From the NCBI GenBank assembly GCA_013298805.1, contig JAAFIU010000006.1:1-57478 (forward strand): a DNA stretch of 57,478 bases, given 5' to 3'. Origin of the DNA: Cytophagales bacterium. GTDB lineage: Bacteria > Bacteroidota > Bacteroidia > Cytophagales > Spirosomataceae. Made by a program: the position numbers and the translations under genes. The notes under the pieces were generated by a model that saw nothing but the letters and a program-made list of their open reading frames with translations, made no database searches and was not told the origin of the DNA. This document shows, piece after piece, positions 35,102-45,107 of this stretch (the first letter of the stretch is position 1; the number at the start of each line of letters is the position of its first letter).

Positions 35102-38100
35102 ATGTTCAAAAGAAATTTTCTTTCTTTGCTCTTCATCATTTCCTTCGTCGGAAATATTTTTGCCAATGTTTCCATTGAAAATCTAAAAGTTGATTCTCAA
35201 GAAAAACCTTTGGGAATTGACATCACAAATCCGCATTTTTCTTGGCAAATGAAGGCTTTAGACAATAAAAAAGGCTATTTTCAGAAAGCTTATCAAATTG
35301 TTGTTTCAGATGCCAAAAATCAAATTGTGTGGGACTCTAAAAAGGTCAATTCGGATATTTCTCACGGAATTGAATATGTAGGAAATCCACTAAAAGCCAC
35401 CACTCATTACACTTGGAAAGTGACCGTTTGGGACAATTCAAACAAAATGTCCAACAACAGTTCTTGGTTTGAAACAGGCTTGATGAATCCTTCAATTTCG
35501 GCGTGGTCGGGGGCTACTTGGATTGGTGGAGGCGATGAAGATTTGGTGCTATATTCTCATTATTTGTCAGTTTATAAATTTCAATACGGCATTCAAATTG
35601 ACCAAATTACAAATTCTACCAAAGCCGCTTTTCTTTTTGGTGGAAATGATGCCCGTTTGATGGATAAATCCCTGAATTTAATGGGCGTAAACAATGGTCA
35701 AAATCAAAGTTATATCGCTTTTGAATTAGATATTTTCAACGTTTCAGAATCGGCAGACGGTTTAGCTAAATTGAATATTTATCGAGTTGGTTACGATAAA
35801 AATGATACAAAAGACCAACCCATCAAAATTTTAGATATTCCGCAAACACTTATCAATCAAGCTAATAAATACGAGAAACATCAAATTTTAGCAGAATGTA
35901 ATTTTGGATTATTTGAGATTTTCGTCGATGGGAGTAAATTAAAAGACAAAGTAGAAGGCAACCCTTCGCCATTTGCGCCAAAAGGTTTTAATCTAAATCC
36001 AGTGGGCAGTGGAAATAATTTCATCAGCTTCCCAATGTTGGCGGATATTGGCTTCCAAACTAATACAAACCAAGTAGCTTATTTTTCAGATGTACAAATC
36101 AGAAATTTCCGTTCACCGTCAAATACTTTATTCACGGAAAAACTTGCTGGAAAATATGATGGCATTTTTAAAGGTAATTTAACCGTTGAAAACAACAGTT
36201 ACAAAGTAAATGGCGGAACGTTGATTTTGGCAAATCCAAGTAAAAATGCTGCTCCAATGCTCCGTAGCACCTTTTCTACGCAAAATAAAACCATCAAAAA
36301 CGCTCGATTGTACGTAACCGCAAGAGGAATTTATGAAATGTATTTGAATGGAAACCGAGTAAGTAACGACTATTTCAACCCAGGTTTGACCCAGTACAAT
36401 AAAAATCTTATGTATCAAACTTACAATATTACGAGTGCGTTGAAACCAAACGAAAAGAATACGATTGGAGCGTGGTTGAGCGAAGGTTGGTGGAGTGGAA
36501 ACATTACATACAGCGGTGAAAGTTGGAATTATTTTGGAGATAGACAATCTCTTTTGAGCAAATTAGTCATTACTTATTCCGATGATTCTGAGCAGATAAT
36601 CACCTCAAATCCAAAGGATTGGCAGTTTTTCAACGATGGCCCAATTCGTTACGGAAGTTATTTTCAAGGTGAAGTTTATGATGCTAATAAAGAGGAATTA
36701 ATTAAAGATTGGGCAAAAGCAAATTATGATACAAAATTATGGAAATCTGCCCTTGAAGTTCCTTTAGAAGGCACAACATATCAAGGAACTTCAACCGATT
36801 TCTTTGGTCGTAAATCAATTTTTGATTATAAAGATTTTAAAATCGTTGGACAAATGGGCAACAATCCGACCATTGTAAAAACGATGATTGCCCAAAAAGT
36901 AGAAGAAGTTCGCCCGAAGGTTTTTGTCTATGACATGGCTCAAAATATGGTAGGATTTCCGCAAATTCAGATTAGAAATGGCAAAAAAGGGCAAGTTATC
37001 ACGATGCGTTATGCCGAAGTAAAATATCCAGATTTGAAAGAATACGGCGAAAACGTAGGCATGGTCATGATGGAAAATATCAGAGCTGCCCTCACCCAAG
37101 ACCAATATATTTTGAAAGGTGGCGACGAAATTATTCAACCAAGATTTACTTTTCATGGCTATCGTTACCTTGAAATTACGGGTATCGACCAAGCTATTCC
37201 AATGGCTGACGTGAAAGGTTTAGTCATCAGCTCAGTTTTGGATTTATCTTCGAATTACGAAACTTCAAACGACTTAGTGAACAAACTTTGGAAGAACATT
37301 ACGTGGTCGTTACGCAGTAATTTCTTGTCAATTCCAACTGATACGCCTGCCCGCAACGAACGCATGGGCTGGAGTGGTGACATTTCGGTATTCTCGAAAA
37401 GTGCCACCTATTTGACCGATGCTAATTTATTTTTGAGAAGACACCTTTTGGGCATGAGAGACGTACAGGCGGAAAGCGGAAGATTTACCGACGTTGCTCC
37501 GATGGGTGGCGGTTTTGGTGGAACACTTTGGGGAAGTGCTGGAATTGTAGTGGCTTGGGAAACCTACCAACAATACGGCGATGTGCAATTATTGAAAGAA
37601 CATTACGATGCCATGAAACGCTACATTGCTTTTTTAGAAACTAAAGTTGAGAAAACAACAGGTATTTTAAACGAAGGCCCTTTGGGCGATTGGTTGAGTC
37701 CAGAAGGCAACAAAAATGACAATACAGAGTTTTGGATGGCTTATTTTGCTTATGATTTAGACGTAATGAGTAAAGTTGCAAACACTCTAAACAAACCCGA
37801 AGATGCAAAATTATTTGCCACTCGTCGTGAAGAAATCAAGAAGGCTTTTAACGAAATATACGTTGACAAAACGACTCATAAAACCGTGAAATCTGGCGTA
37901 AAAACGGGTTTTATGGCTGCTCCAAATGAAGCTGACACTCGTGGAAAATCTGATAAAGGCACATTGGTTGACACACAAGCGTCTTACGCAATTCCTTTAG
38001 ATTTGGGAGTTTTCAATGATGAAAATAAACCTTTTGCCATTCAATATTTGAACGAAGCCATTCAACGTAAAAACAAAGATGATTTAGGCGTAGAACGTCC

Positions 38101-38710
38101 AGAGTATTCATTAATGACAGGTTTTATTGGAACGGCTTCTATTTCAGAAGCCCTTTCTGAAAATGGAAATAGTGCCGTAGCGTATCGACTTTTACAACAA
38201 AAAACGTATCCTTCGTGGTTGTATTCGGTAGTAAATGGAGCAACTTCTATTTGGGAAAGACTCAATTCTTATACCGTAGAAAATGGTTTTGGTGGCAATA
38301 ATTCGATGAATTCATTTAACCATTATTCTTTCGGAGCTGTTTCGGCTTGGATGTATAATTATTCGTTAGGAATTCAGAGAAGTCCAGAAAAAGCGGCTTT
38401 CAAACAAATTATTTTAAAACCAACGCCTGACCCTGACAAAGTGATGACTTTTGCAAAGGGCTATTACGATTCTGTTTACGGAAAAATTAACAGCGAATGG
38501 CGTTACGAAGGTAAAAAATTGATTTATAAAACAACCGTTCCTGCCAACACCTCCGCAATACTTTATTTACCTGCAAAAGCCATCAAGCAAGTGAAAGAAA
38601 GTGGAAAAGTGTTGAGTCAAGGCAACGGAATCAGTAATATTTCGCTTGAAAATGACAAAGTAAAAATGACTTTGGTTTCGGGGAGTTATGTTTTTGAAAT
38701 ACAGGAGTAA
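35102..38710 (+). CDS. GH78-family alpha-L-rhamnosidase
   Basis: From the ATG at 35102 the product is about 1202 residues with a signal peptide (LSLLFIISFVGNIFA). An N-terminal Ig-like domain (VDSQEKPLGIDITNPHFSW) follows. A long insert at about residues 125-345 looks like a concanavalin/LamG-type sheet. Next are the rhamnosidase N-terminal sheet (ARLYVTARGIYEMYLNG) and the alpha/alpha-barrel. The catalytic region shows TPARNERMGWSGD and GPLGDWLSPEG, the usual acid-rich motifs of GH78. It would remove terminal alpha-rhamnose from flavonoid rhamnoglucosides or pectin side chains. A terminator hairpin and the GH106 remnant lie upstream. An earlier in-frame codon at 35003 precedes that hairpin and is rejected. 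Confidence 0.9.
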   Translation: MFKRNFLSLLFIISFVGNIFANVSIENLKVDSQEKPLGIDITNPHFSWQMKALDNKKGYFQKAYQIVVSDAKNQIVWDSKKVNSDISHGIEYVGNPLKATTHYTWKVTVWDNSNKMSNNSSWFETGLMNPSISAWSGATWIGGGDEDLVLYSHYLSVYKFQYGIQIDQITNSTKAAFLFGGNDARLMDKSLNLMGVNNGQNQSYIAFELDIFNVSESADGLAKLNIYRVGYDKNDTKDQPIKILDIPQTLINQANKYEKHQILAECNFGLFEIFVDGSKLKDKVEGNPSPFAPKGFNLNPVGSGNNFISFPMLADIGFQTNTNQVAYFSDVQIRNFRSPSNTLFTEKLAGKYDGIFKGNLTVENNSYKVNGGTLILANPSKNAAPMLRSTFSTQNKTIKNARLYVTARGIYEMYLNGNRVSNDYFNPGLTQYNKNLMYQTYNITSALKPNEKNTIGAWLSEGWWSGNITYSGESWNYFGDRQSLLSKLVITYSDDSEQIITSNPKDWQFFNDGPIRYGSYFQGEVYDANKEELIKDWAKANYDTKLWKSALEVPLEGTTYQGTSTDFFGRKSIFDYKDFKIVGQMGNNPTIVKTMIAQKVEEVRPKVFVYDMAQNMVGFPQIQIRNGKKGQVITMRYAEVKYPDLKEYGENVGMVMMENIRAALTQDQYILKGGDEIIQPRFTFHGYRYLEITGIDQAIPMADVKGLVISSVLDLSSNYETSNDLVNKLWKNITWSLRSNFLSIPTDTPARNERMGWSGDISVFSKSATYLTDANLFLRRHLLGMRDVQAESGRFTDVAPMGGGFGGTLWGSAGIVVAWETYQQYGDVQLLKEHYDAMKRYIAFLETKVEKTTGILNEGPLGDWLSPEGNKNDNTEFWMAYFAYDLDVMSKVANTLNKPEDAKLFATRREEIKKAFNEIYVDKTTHKTVKSGVKTGFMAAPNEADTRGKSDKGTLVDTQASYAIPLDLGVFNDENKPFAIQYLNEAIQRKNKDDLGVERPEYSLMTGFIGTASISEALSENGNSAVAYRLLQQKTYPSWLYSVVNGATSIWERLNSYTVENGFGGNNSMNSFNHYSFGAVSAWMYNYSLGIQRSPEKAAFKQIILKPTPDPDKVMTFAKGYYDSVYGKINSEWRYEGKKLIYKTTVPANTSAILYLPAKAIKQVKESGKVLSQGNGISNISLENDKVKMTLVSGSYVFEIQE

Positions 38711-38723
38711 TACCGATTTTTTA

Positions 38724-38758
38724 GCTCGCATCTTGCCCATAATGAGCAAGATGCGAGC
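38724..38758. terminator. First of two hairpins after GH78
   Basis: GCTCGCATCTTGC pairs exactly with GCAAGATGCGAGC across 9 nt, 14 bp after the GH78 stop. Confidence 0.65.
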
Positions 38759-38767
38759 AACTATTTT

Positions 38768-38800
38768 ACGGAAGTCGTCCTTTAGAAGGACGACTTCCGT
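38768..38800. terminator. Second hairpin after GH78
   Basis: ACGGAAGTCGTCCT pairs exactly with AGGACGACTTCCGT across 5 nt, followed by TTTATTTT. With the hairpin at 38724-38758 it forms a tandem terminator. Confidence 0.7.
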
Positions 38801-38885
38801 TTATTTTAGGATAACAAAGGACTGTTTTTTCTTTAAACTTCATTAATTTACAAAGCTGACCAAAATCCATTTACCATTTCAAAAA

Positions 38886-41018
38886 ATGAAGTCTAAAATC
38901 ATCCTCTTAATACTTGGCGTTTCCTTTTTAGGCGTATTCTCCGCTTGGAAAACACTTAACAAAACCCTAACCGAAGACGTAGATTGGGCAGAATATTTGG
39001 GCGGTGCCGACCGAAGCCATTATTCTACTTTGACCCAAATCAACAAAGAAAACGTTGCCAAACTTCAAATTGCTTGGGCATATTCCACGCCAGATTCTGG
39101 GCAAATACAAGTTAATCCACTGATTATCAAAGGCATTTTATACGGCGTAACTTCTTCCGTACAAGCATTTGCTTTAGATGCAGCAACGGGTAAAGAAATC
39201 TGGCGTTTTGGCGACCCACTCAAAAACTGGGCGAGTACCAGTCGGGGTGTAACCTATTGGAAGGGAAAAATAAACGGGGTAGAATCCGAAAGAATTTTAT
39301 ACACTGTTGGACCAAACCTTTGGGCTTTAGATGCTAAAACGGGTAAGCCAATTGAGTCATTTGGCGATGGAGGAAAAATGGATTTGCATACAGGTCTGCC
39401 AGCAATTGCCAAAGATAAATTCATCATTTCAAATACACCGGGAACACTTTTTGAAGATGTTATCATTATGCCTTTACGTCTTTCGGAAGGTGCGGACGCT
39501 GCCCCTGGAGATATTCGTGCGTTTGACGTGAAGACAGGAAAGTTAGCGTGGACTTTCCACACTATCCCCTACCCTAACGAATTTGGCTACGAGACTTTCC
39601 CGAAAAATGCCTACAAAAACATCAATACAGGAGCTGCAAATAACTGGGCGGGCATGGCTATCGACCGTAAAAGAGGCATTGTTTATGTTCCAACGGGTTC
39701 GGCGGGTTACGATTTTTATGGTTCAAATCGCAAGGGGAAAAACCTGTTTGCGAACTGTCTTTTAGCATTGGATGCCCGCACAGGTAAACGCCTTTGGCAT
39801 TTTCAAACAACGCATCACGACCTTTGGGACAAAGATTTACCTGCTCCGCCAAACTTAATTACGATTAAGCAAAAGGGAAAATCAATTGATGCCGTTGCCC
39901 AAGTGACCAAACAAGGCTTAGTTTTCGTCTTCGACCGTGTTACAGGAAAACCGCTTTTCCCTATCAAAGAAACACCAGTTCCAACCAATGCTTTGGCAGG
40001 TGAACATCCTTGGTTGACCCAACCAATGCCAACAAAACCAACACCATTTGCTCGTCAGTCTTATACTTTGAACGAAACACAAATTAGTCCTTACGCTGAA
40101 AATAAAGAAGAATTAATCAAGAATTTAAAAACTTACAAAACCAAATTATACGCCCCACCAAGCAAAGAAGGAACGGTTATTTTCCCGGGATTTGATGGTG
40201 GTGCAGAATGGGGCGGTGCGGCTGCTGACCCACAAGACGGCATTTTGTACGTTAATAGCAACGAAATGGCATGGATTCAGAAAATGGTTGAAAACCCAAA
40301 ACAATCAGATTTGAACAGCATGACAGCGGGGGAAAAAGTATATTCAAATAATTGCATCGCTTGTCACGGAACAGATAGAAAAGGGAACGCAAAAAGTGGT
40401 TATCCTTCTTTAGTTGACCTCGGTACACGAAAAGATAAAGCTTACGTTTCTCAAATTATTTCGGGTGGAAAAGGGATGATGCCGGGGTACAGTGCCATGT
40501 CAAAAAATGATAAACAAGCCCTAATTGCATTTTTATTCAATGAAGAAAAGCAGGAAGTTTCCTCCGCAAATAAAGAAAAAAATGACCAATATTTGCCGTA
40601 CCGAATGGATGGTTACAATAAATTCTTGGACAGTAAAGGCTTACCTGCCATTTCTCCTCCGTGGGGAACGTTGAACGCAATCAACTTAAATACAGGCGAA
40701 TACCTCTGGAAAATTCCATTCGGTTACGAAGAAAGTTTAAAAGCCAAAGGGATTTCAAACACAGGAATTGAAAACTACGGAGGGCCAGTAGTTACCGCAA
40801 GTGGTTTGCTATTTATTGCCGCAACGAAAGATGGAATGTTCAGAGCCTTTGATAAGAAAAACGGTCAATTATTGTGGGAAACCAAGTTGCCAGCCGCAGG
40901 TTTTGCCACACCTTCAACCTATCAAGTCAATGGTAAACAATACGTTGTAATTGCTTGCGGAGGTACGAAATTAGGTACGAAAAAAGGAAATCAATACGTA
41001 GCTTTTGCGTTGCCTTAA
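38886..41018 (+). CDS. PQQ-dependent dehydrogenase with inserted cytochrome c domain
   Basis: The 710-residue exported quinoprotein has one N-terminal signal/anchor and no further membrane segments. The beta-propeller begins GGADRSHYSTLTQINKENV and has the family text TTHHDLWDKDLPAPPNL near residue 320. A cytochrome c domain is inserted before the last blades: the heme motif CIACH is near residue 490 and the axial Met region MMPGYS near 531. The last blades (EYLWKIPFGYEE, GGPVVTASG) follow. The family includes glucose and quinate/shikimate dehydrogenases; this version lacks the usual multi-helix membrane anchor. Given the QuiC-type gene at 50068, quinate or shikimate oxidation is an attractive guess, but glucose released by GH1/GH3 is equally possible. 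Confidence 0.85.
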   Translation: MKSKIILLILGVSFLGVFSAWKTLNKTLTEDVDWAEYLGGADRSHYSTLTQINKENVAKLQIAWAYSTPDSGQIQVNPLIIKGILYGVTSSVQAFALDAATGKEIWRFGDPLKNWASTSRGVTYWKGKINGVESERILYTVGPNLWALDAKTGKPIESFGDGGKMDLHTGLPAIAKDKFIISNTPGTLFEDVIIMPLRLSEGADAAPGDIRAFDVKTGKLAWTFHTIPYPNEFGYETFPKNAYKNINTGAANNWAGMAIDRKRGIVYVPTGSAGYDFYGSNRKGKNLFANCLLALDARTGKRLWHFQTTHHDLWDKDLPAPPNLITIKQKGKSIDAVAQVTKQGLVFVFDRVTGKPLFPIKETPVPTNALAGEHPWLTQPMPTKPTPFARQSYTLNETQISPYAENKEELIKNLKTYKTKLYAPPSKEGTVIFPGFDGGAEWGGAAADPQDGILYVNSNEMAWIQKMVENPKQSDLNSMTAGEKVYSNNCIACHGTDRKGNAKSGYPSLVDLGTRKDKAYVSQIISGGKGMMPGYSAMSKNDKQALIAFLFNEEKQEVSSANKEKNDQYLPYRMDGYNKFLDSKGLPAISPPWGTLNAINLNTGEYLWKIPFGYEESLKAKGISNTGIENYGGPVVTASGLLFIAATKDGMFRAFDKKNGQLLWETKLPAAGFATPSTYQVNGKQYVVIACGGTKLGTKKGNQYVAFALP

Positions 41019-41327
41019 TATTGAGTGAATGAGTGAGTTGTGATTTAGTGATTGATTACAAACTTATTTTTACAATCGCCTATGTACAACTTAAGGGAAA
41101 TTGCAAAAAATAACATACCATATTTAACTTGGACAAACTTTCGGGAAGTTCAGCGACGAATGTTGACTACTTTTAATTTTACAATTTCCTTAACCAGAGC
41201 TGATATTTATTACCATAATCATCATTATTTATTCGGGAGAAAAGTAGTTCCTTACTTCGTCGGGATGACAGTCTCGCATAAACAAAAAAATAACCTTTAA
41301 TTTTAAGCATTACATTCAACCAAATCC
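41019..41327. other. 309-bp spacer with a half palindrome
   Basis: An open frame of 82 codons here shows no gene-like features. The spacer holds AAACTTTCGGGAAGTT at 41135-41150, identical to the right half of the palindrome at 2608-2640, which marks this as decayed repeat DNA. No RNA gene or clear promoter is seen. Confidence 0.55.
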
Positions 41328-42194
41328 ATGACAAAATATTTTTTCATCATAGCATTCATTATTTCAACACTTTCAGCCAAAAGTCAAATTATCAACGACT
41401 CTATTTTGATTGAAGGACACTACCGAACTTTCCATTTTTTGAAACCTGCCAAAGCCAATGAGTCTTTAATTTTCGTCTTGCACGGTTCGGGTGGGAACGG
41501 TTTGCAAAACCGAAATGGAGCAAAAAGAATCGAAGCCATCGCTCCTACCGAAAACATTCTATTAGTCTATCCCGACGGCTATAAAAAATTCTGGAATGAG
41601 TGTAGAAAAACGGCAAACTCCGCTGCTAACTTAGAAAATATCAACGAAAATGCCTTTTTCAGTTTAATGATTGAGTACTTTGAGAAGCAATATAAAATCA
41701 ATTCTAAAAAGGTTTTTGTCGTCGGAACATCAGGTGGAGGACACATGGCTTATAAATTGGGCTTAACCATGCCCGAAAAATTCAAAGCTATTACGGCAAT
41801 TATCGCCAACTTGCCCGATACGAATAATATTGATTGTGTCGAAAAACACGTTCCAATTCCAGTCATGATTATTAACGGAACTGTAGATAAAATCAATCCT
41901 TACGAAGGTGGCGAAGTTATTATTCAAAATAATTTAAGTTTGGGTTTTGTTCGTTCTACTAACCGTACTTTCGACTATTGGTCTTCGTTGGCAGGTTACA
42001 AAGGCAATCCTACAATGGAAAATATTCCCGATAATGACCCCAATGACGGAAAAACCATTGAGCGATATACTTTTAAAGAAGCAAATAAACCCGAAGTTAC
42101 TTTATTGAAAGTGATTGGCGGAAGACACGATTATCCCAATGACATTGATGTTTATTTAGAAGCATGGGAGTTTTTTAAACGACAAATGAAGTAA
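41328..42194 (+). CDS. Secreted CE1/PHB-depolymerase-like esterase
   Basis: The 288-residue protein has a signal peptide (STLSAKSQ, residue 20). It then has an alpha/beta hydrolase fold with oxyanion segment VLHGSGGNG, nucleophile Ser135 in VGTSGGGHMAY, an acidic residue in INGTVDKINPYEGG and a C-terminal His in GGRHDYP. This matches the LpqC/PHB-depolymerase group, which includes feruloyl and acetyl-xylan esterases. In this setting it may release hydroxycinnamate or acyl groups from plant phenolic esters in the periplasm, for example chlorogenate-type esters. The substrate is inferred from neighbours only. It stands alone between 309-bp and 211-bp spacers. Confidence 0.8.
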   Translation: MTKYFFIIAFIISTLSAKSQIINDSILIEGHYRTFHFLKPAKANESLIFVLHGSGGNGLQNRNGAKRIEAIAPTENILLVYPDGYKKFWNECRKTANSAANLENINENAFFSLMIEYFEKQYKINSKKVFVVGTSGGGHMAYKLGLTMPEKFKAITAIIANLPDTNNIDCVEKHVPIPVMIINGTVDKINPYEGGEVIIQNNLSLGFVRSTNRTFDYWSSLAGYKGNPTMENIPDNDPNDGKTIERYTFKEANKPEVTLLKVIGGRHDYPNDIDVYLEAWEFFKRQMK

Positions 42195-42206
42195 TATTGA
42201 CTTCTT

Positions 42207-42238
42207 AACGCAGGCAGGGTTCGAACCCTGCCTGCGTT
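42207..42238. terminator. Perfect 32-bp palindrome after the esterase gene
   Basis: AACGCAGGCAGGGTTC is followed directly by its exact reverse complement. It starts 13 bp after the esterase stop. Confidence 0.65.
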
Positions 42239-42405
42239 GTAATCTCCTCAAAAGTATCCTCCCCCTCTTTCTGAATACAAAACAATTACCTACTCAATAT
42301 TTCATTTCAAAATGTATTGATAAAGAATATTATCGGCAGGGTTTTGAGTAACAGACCTATTTCCAAAATCTTAACTTTGTATTATATTTTAACAGAATAG
42401 TGAAA

Positions 42406-43443
42406 ATGTTAATAAAATCTAATACGCAAAATCCGCTGAAAAATTGGCAAGTAAATCGAGAAGAGATTCAGTTTCTTGGCAAGGATTTACAACGTCCCGA
42501 ATGTATTTTGACTGAACCCAACGGAACCGTTTGGACGGCTGATGCACGTGGTGGAGTTGTGAAATTGAATCATGACGGTTTACAGGAAATTATCACCTCA
42601 TATACCGAAACAGATTTGAACAATTTTGAGAAATTATCAAATCTCGAAAACCGATACGTACTCGCTCAAGGCTCATTGCCAAATGGTTTGTGTTTCGATA
42701 AAAATGGTAATTTCATCATCGCCAATTGGGGAACTGACCACCTCGAAACAATGACTCGTGATGGTAAAATGACCACTATTCTGACAGAAATTGACGGAAA
42801 ACCTTTGGGCAAAACCAACTTTCCTTTACGAGATTCAAAAGGTAGAATTTGGTTTACCGTTACCACAAAAACCAATCCTTGGACGGAGCAATTAAACACC
42901 AGAGCCACTGATGGATACATTGCGTTAATGGACGAAAATGGAGTTAGAAGTGTAGCAGAAGGCTTTTGTGGAACAAACGAAATCCGTTTTGATGATAATG
43001 AAGAATGGCTTTATGTCGTAGAAAGTACGGCTCATAAAATTTCAAGACTACGAGTAAAACCCAATGGCGATTTATTCGACCGAGAGGTTTACGCCAACGT
43101 AAGCGGATTCCCCGACGGTTTTGCCTTTGATACTTTTGGGAATTTATGGGTGACGCTAATTTTTACCGACCAATTAATTGCCATCACTCCCGAAGGCGAA
43201 GAATTAATGCTTTTGGACGATAGCAATCCCGAAACCCGAAAAATGCTTTTTGATCATTACGAAAAACGAACTTTGACGGGTGAAATATTGGGTTCGGTTC
43301 AAGGTACTTTATGCCCTTGGATGGCAAGTTTGAGTTTTGGTGGAAAAGATATGAAAACGGTTTATTTAGGAAGTTTGCGAGGCACAAGAGTTCCATTTTT
43401 CCAAAGTCCCGTGGCAGGACAAAAAATGATTCATTGGCGATGA
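42406..43443 (+). CDS. SMP-30/gluconolactonase-like beta-propeller protein
   Basis: The product is about 345 residues from the ATG at 42406 (a GTG lies two codons earlier). It shows SMP-30-type repeats: GKDLQRPECILTEPNGTVWTADARGG, then LPNGLCFDKNGNFIIANWG and FCGTNEIRFDDNEEWLYVVES. The Glu, Asn and Asp positions match the metal site of this family. No signal peptide is seen. Family members hydrolyse sugar lactones, and related proteins occur in flavonoid and aromatic degradation clusters such as the fde genes of Herbaspirillum (from memory). Its stop overlaps the start of the next SDR by 4 bp, so the two are coupled. A lactone of an oxidised sugar or of a ring-opened aromatic are both possible substrates. 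Confidence 0.8.
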   Translation: MLIKSNTQNPLKNWQVNREEIQFLGKDLQRPECILTEPNGTVWTADARGGVVKLNHDGLQEIITSYTETDLNNFEKLSNLENRYVLAQGSLPNGLCFDKNGNFIIANWGTDHLETMTRDGKMTTILTEIDGKPLGKTNFPLRDSKGRIWFTVTTKTNPWTEQLNTRATDGYIALMDENGVRSVAEGFCGTNEIRFDDNEEWLYVVESTAHKISRLRVKPNGDLFDREVYANVSGFPDGFAFDTFGNLWVTLIFTDQLIAITPEGEELMLLDDSNPETRKMLFDHYEKRTLTGEILGSVQGTLCPWMASLSFGGKDMKTVYLGSLRGTRVPFFQSPVAGQKMIHWR

Positions 43444-44210
43444 AAGATTTATTTGATTTATCGGAAAAAGTTGCCCTCATCACGGGTTCAAGTTCAGGAA
43501 TGGGTAAAGCAATTGCTCATATTTTGGGTCTGCACGGGGCTAAAATCGTTATTTCAAGCAATGATAAAGAGGCTTGTGAGAAAGTATTGGCTGAATTTCA
43601 AGCCGAAAATATCAACGCTACGGCAATTCCTTGCGATGTTTCGGAAAAAGAACAAATTGATTTTTTGGTAAAGGAAACCGAAAAGACATTTGGCAACATT
43701 GATATTTTGGTGAATTGTGTAGGTGTAGCGGTAGCAGGTTCATTTTTAGAAATTGATGCAGAAAGCTTTGAAAAAACGATGCAAATAAATCTGCAAAGTG
43801 TCATTTATTTAACCAAGAAAGTCATTCCAAAAATGCAGGCTAAAAGAGATGGCGTAATTATCTATTTGTCGAGTTTGTCAAGTGTTAGAGGAAATAAATT
43901 TTTAGGATTGTACGGTATTTCAAAAGCAGGATTGGCTCAATTGGCTCGCAATCTTGCCGTAGAATTTGGACCCGATAATATTCGAGCAAATGCCATTTCT
44001 CCAGGAGTAATTGATACAGAATTTGCCAAACCCATGACGACTAATCCAGAAGTAATGGCAAAAAGAGTAGCTTTAACGCCACTCCGCAGAATTGGCAAAG
44101 TAGAAGAAGTAGCAGGCGTGGCACTGTTATTAGCCTCAAAAGCAGGCGGATTTATAACTGGACAAAATATCATTGTTGACGGTGGAACAACAATTAGCGA
44201 TGGGAATTAA
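43440..44210 (+). CDS. Short-chain dehydrogenase/reductase, coupled to the lactonase
   Basis: From the ATG at 43440 it is 256 residues, with TGSSSGMGKA nucleotide binding, Ser in LSSLSSV and an intact YGISK motif. An upstream in-frame start would lie deep inside the SMP-30 gene, so the 4-bp ATGA overlap is the likely start. Together with the SMP-30 protein it could carry out an oxidation followed by lactone hydrolysis, or the reverse order. The substrate is not determined. Confidence 0.85.
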   Translation: MKDLFDLSEKVALITGSSSGMGKAIAHILGLHGAKIVISSNDKEACEKVLAEFQAENINATAIPCDVSEKEQIDFLVKETEKTFGNIDILVNCVGVAVAGSFLEIDAESFEKTMQINLQSVIYLTKKVIPKMQAKRDGVIIYLSSLSSVRGNKFLGLYGISKAGLAQLARNLAVEFGPDNIRANAISPGVIDTEFAKPMTTNPEVMAKRVALTPLRRIGKVEEVAGVALLLASKAGGFITGQNIIVDGGTTISDGN

Positions 44211-44297
44211 GAAAAGAATTTAACTGATAATTAAAATATTGAAAGTCAAAACTAACCGAATATCAAACATCGGAAAACGAACATCAATATACCAAAT

Positions 44298-45065
44298 ATG
44301 AAAAGATTTGAAAATAAAGTTTGCTTAGTAACAGGAGCAGCTTCGGGAATTGGACGGGCTACGGCTCTTTCATTCGGAACAGAAGGTGGCAAAGTTATCG
44401 TTGCAGACATCAATGAATCCGCTGGAAATGACGTCGTTAATGAAATAATTTCCACAGGTGGTGAAGCTGTTTTTGTAAAATGCAATATTGGCGAAAGACA
44501 AGATATTGTTAATCTTATTGCCACAACGGTCGATACTTTTGGTCGCCTCGATTGTGCGGTAAATTGTGCGGGGATTGCAGGTAAAGTCTCCAAACCCGTT
44601 CATGAATATCCAGAAGAAGATTGGTTATTACAAATTCAAATTAACCTTATTGGCACTTGGTATTGCGTAAAATTCCAATTGGAGCAAATGCTGAAGCAAG
44701 GTGGCGGAACCATTGTTTGTGTGTCTTCAGCGGCGGGTCTTGTCGGACAACCCGAAAACTCTCCGTATGCGGCTTCAAAACATGGCGTAAATGGTTTGGT
44801 AAAATCAGCAGCGATTGAATATGCCACTAAAAATATTCGTGTAAATGCCATTTGCCCAACGGCAATCGAAACGCCCATGATTATGCAAGGACGAAGAAAA
44901 TTAGCCGAAAATCCTGAAGCATTACAACAAGCCATTAATTTTCAACGAATGAAACGCATGGGACAACCACAAGAAGTGGCAGATGTTGCTTTGTGGCTTT
45001 CAAGCGAGCAATCAAGCTTTATGACAGGACACACTATGGCGGTTGATGGCGGAGCTTTTGCATAG
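44298..45065 (+). CDS. Short-chain dehydrogenase/reductase
   Basis: The 255-residue SDR has TGAASGIGRA, an NCAG structural motif, Ser in VCVSSAAG, an intact YAASK motif and a final MAVDGG segment. It lies 87 bp after the previous SDR on the same strand and before a terminator at 45200-45227, so it probably ends this group. It shares overall design but limited sequence with the other three SDRs in the window. Function in the pathway is unknown. Confidence 0.85.
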   Translation: MKRFENKVCLVTGAASGIGRATALSFGTEGGKVIVADINESAGNDVVNEIISTGGEAVFVKCNIGERQDIVNLIATTVDTFGRLDCAVNCAGIAGKVSKPVHEYPEEDWLLQIQINLIGTWYCVKFQLEQMLKQGGGTIVCVSSAAGLVGQPENSPYAASKHGVNGLVKSAAIEYATKNIRVNAICPTAIETPMIMQGRRKLAENPEALQQAINFQRMKRMGQPQEVADVALWLSSEQSSFMTGHTMAVDGGAFA

Positions 45066-45107
45066 GCTAACGTATATTTGAAAACTTTAATTTGGCTCGC
45101 TATTGAT

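Noticed and set aside
41052-41300. An 82-codon frame after the PQQ dehydrogenase gene
   Set aside because: It contains half of a known spacer palindrome and has no signal peptide, motif or promoter, so I treat it as spacer.
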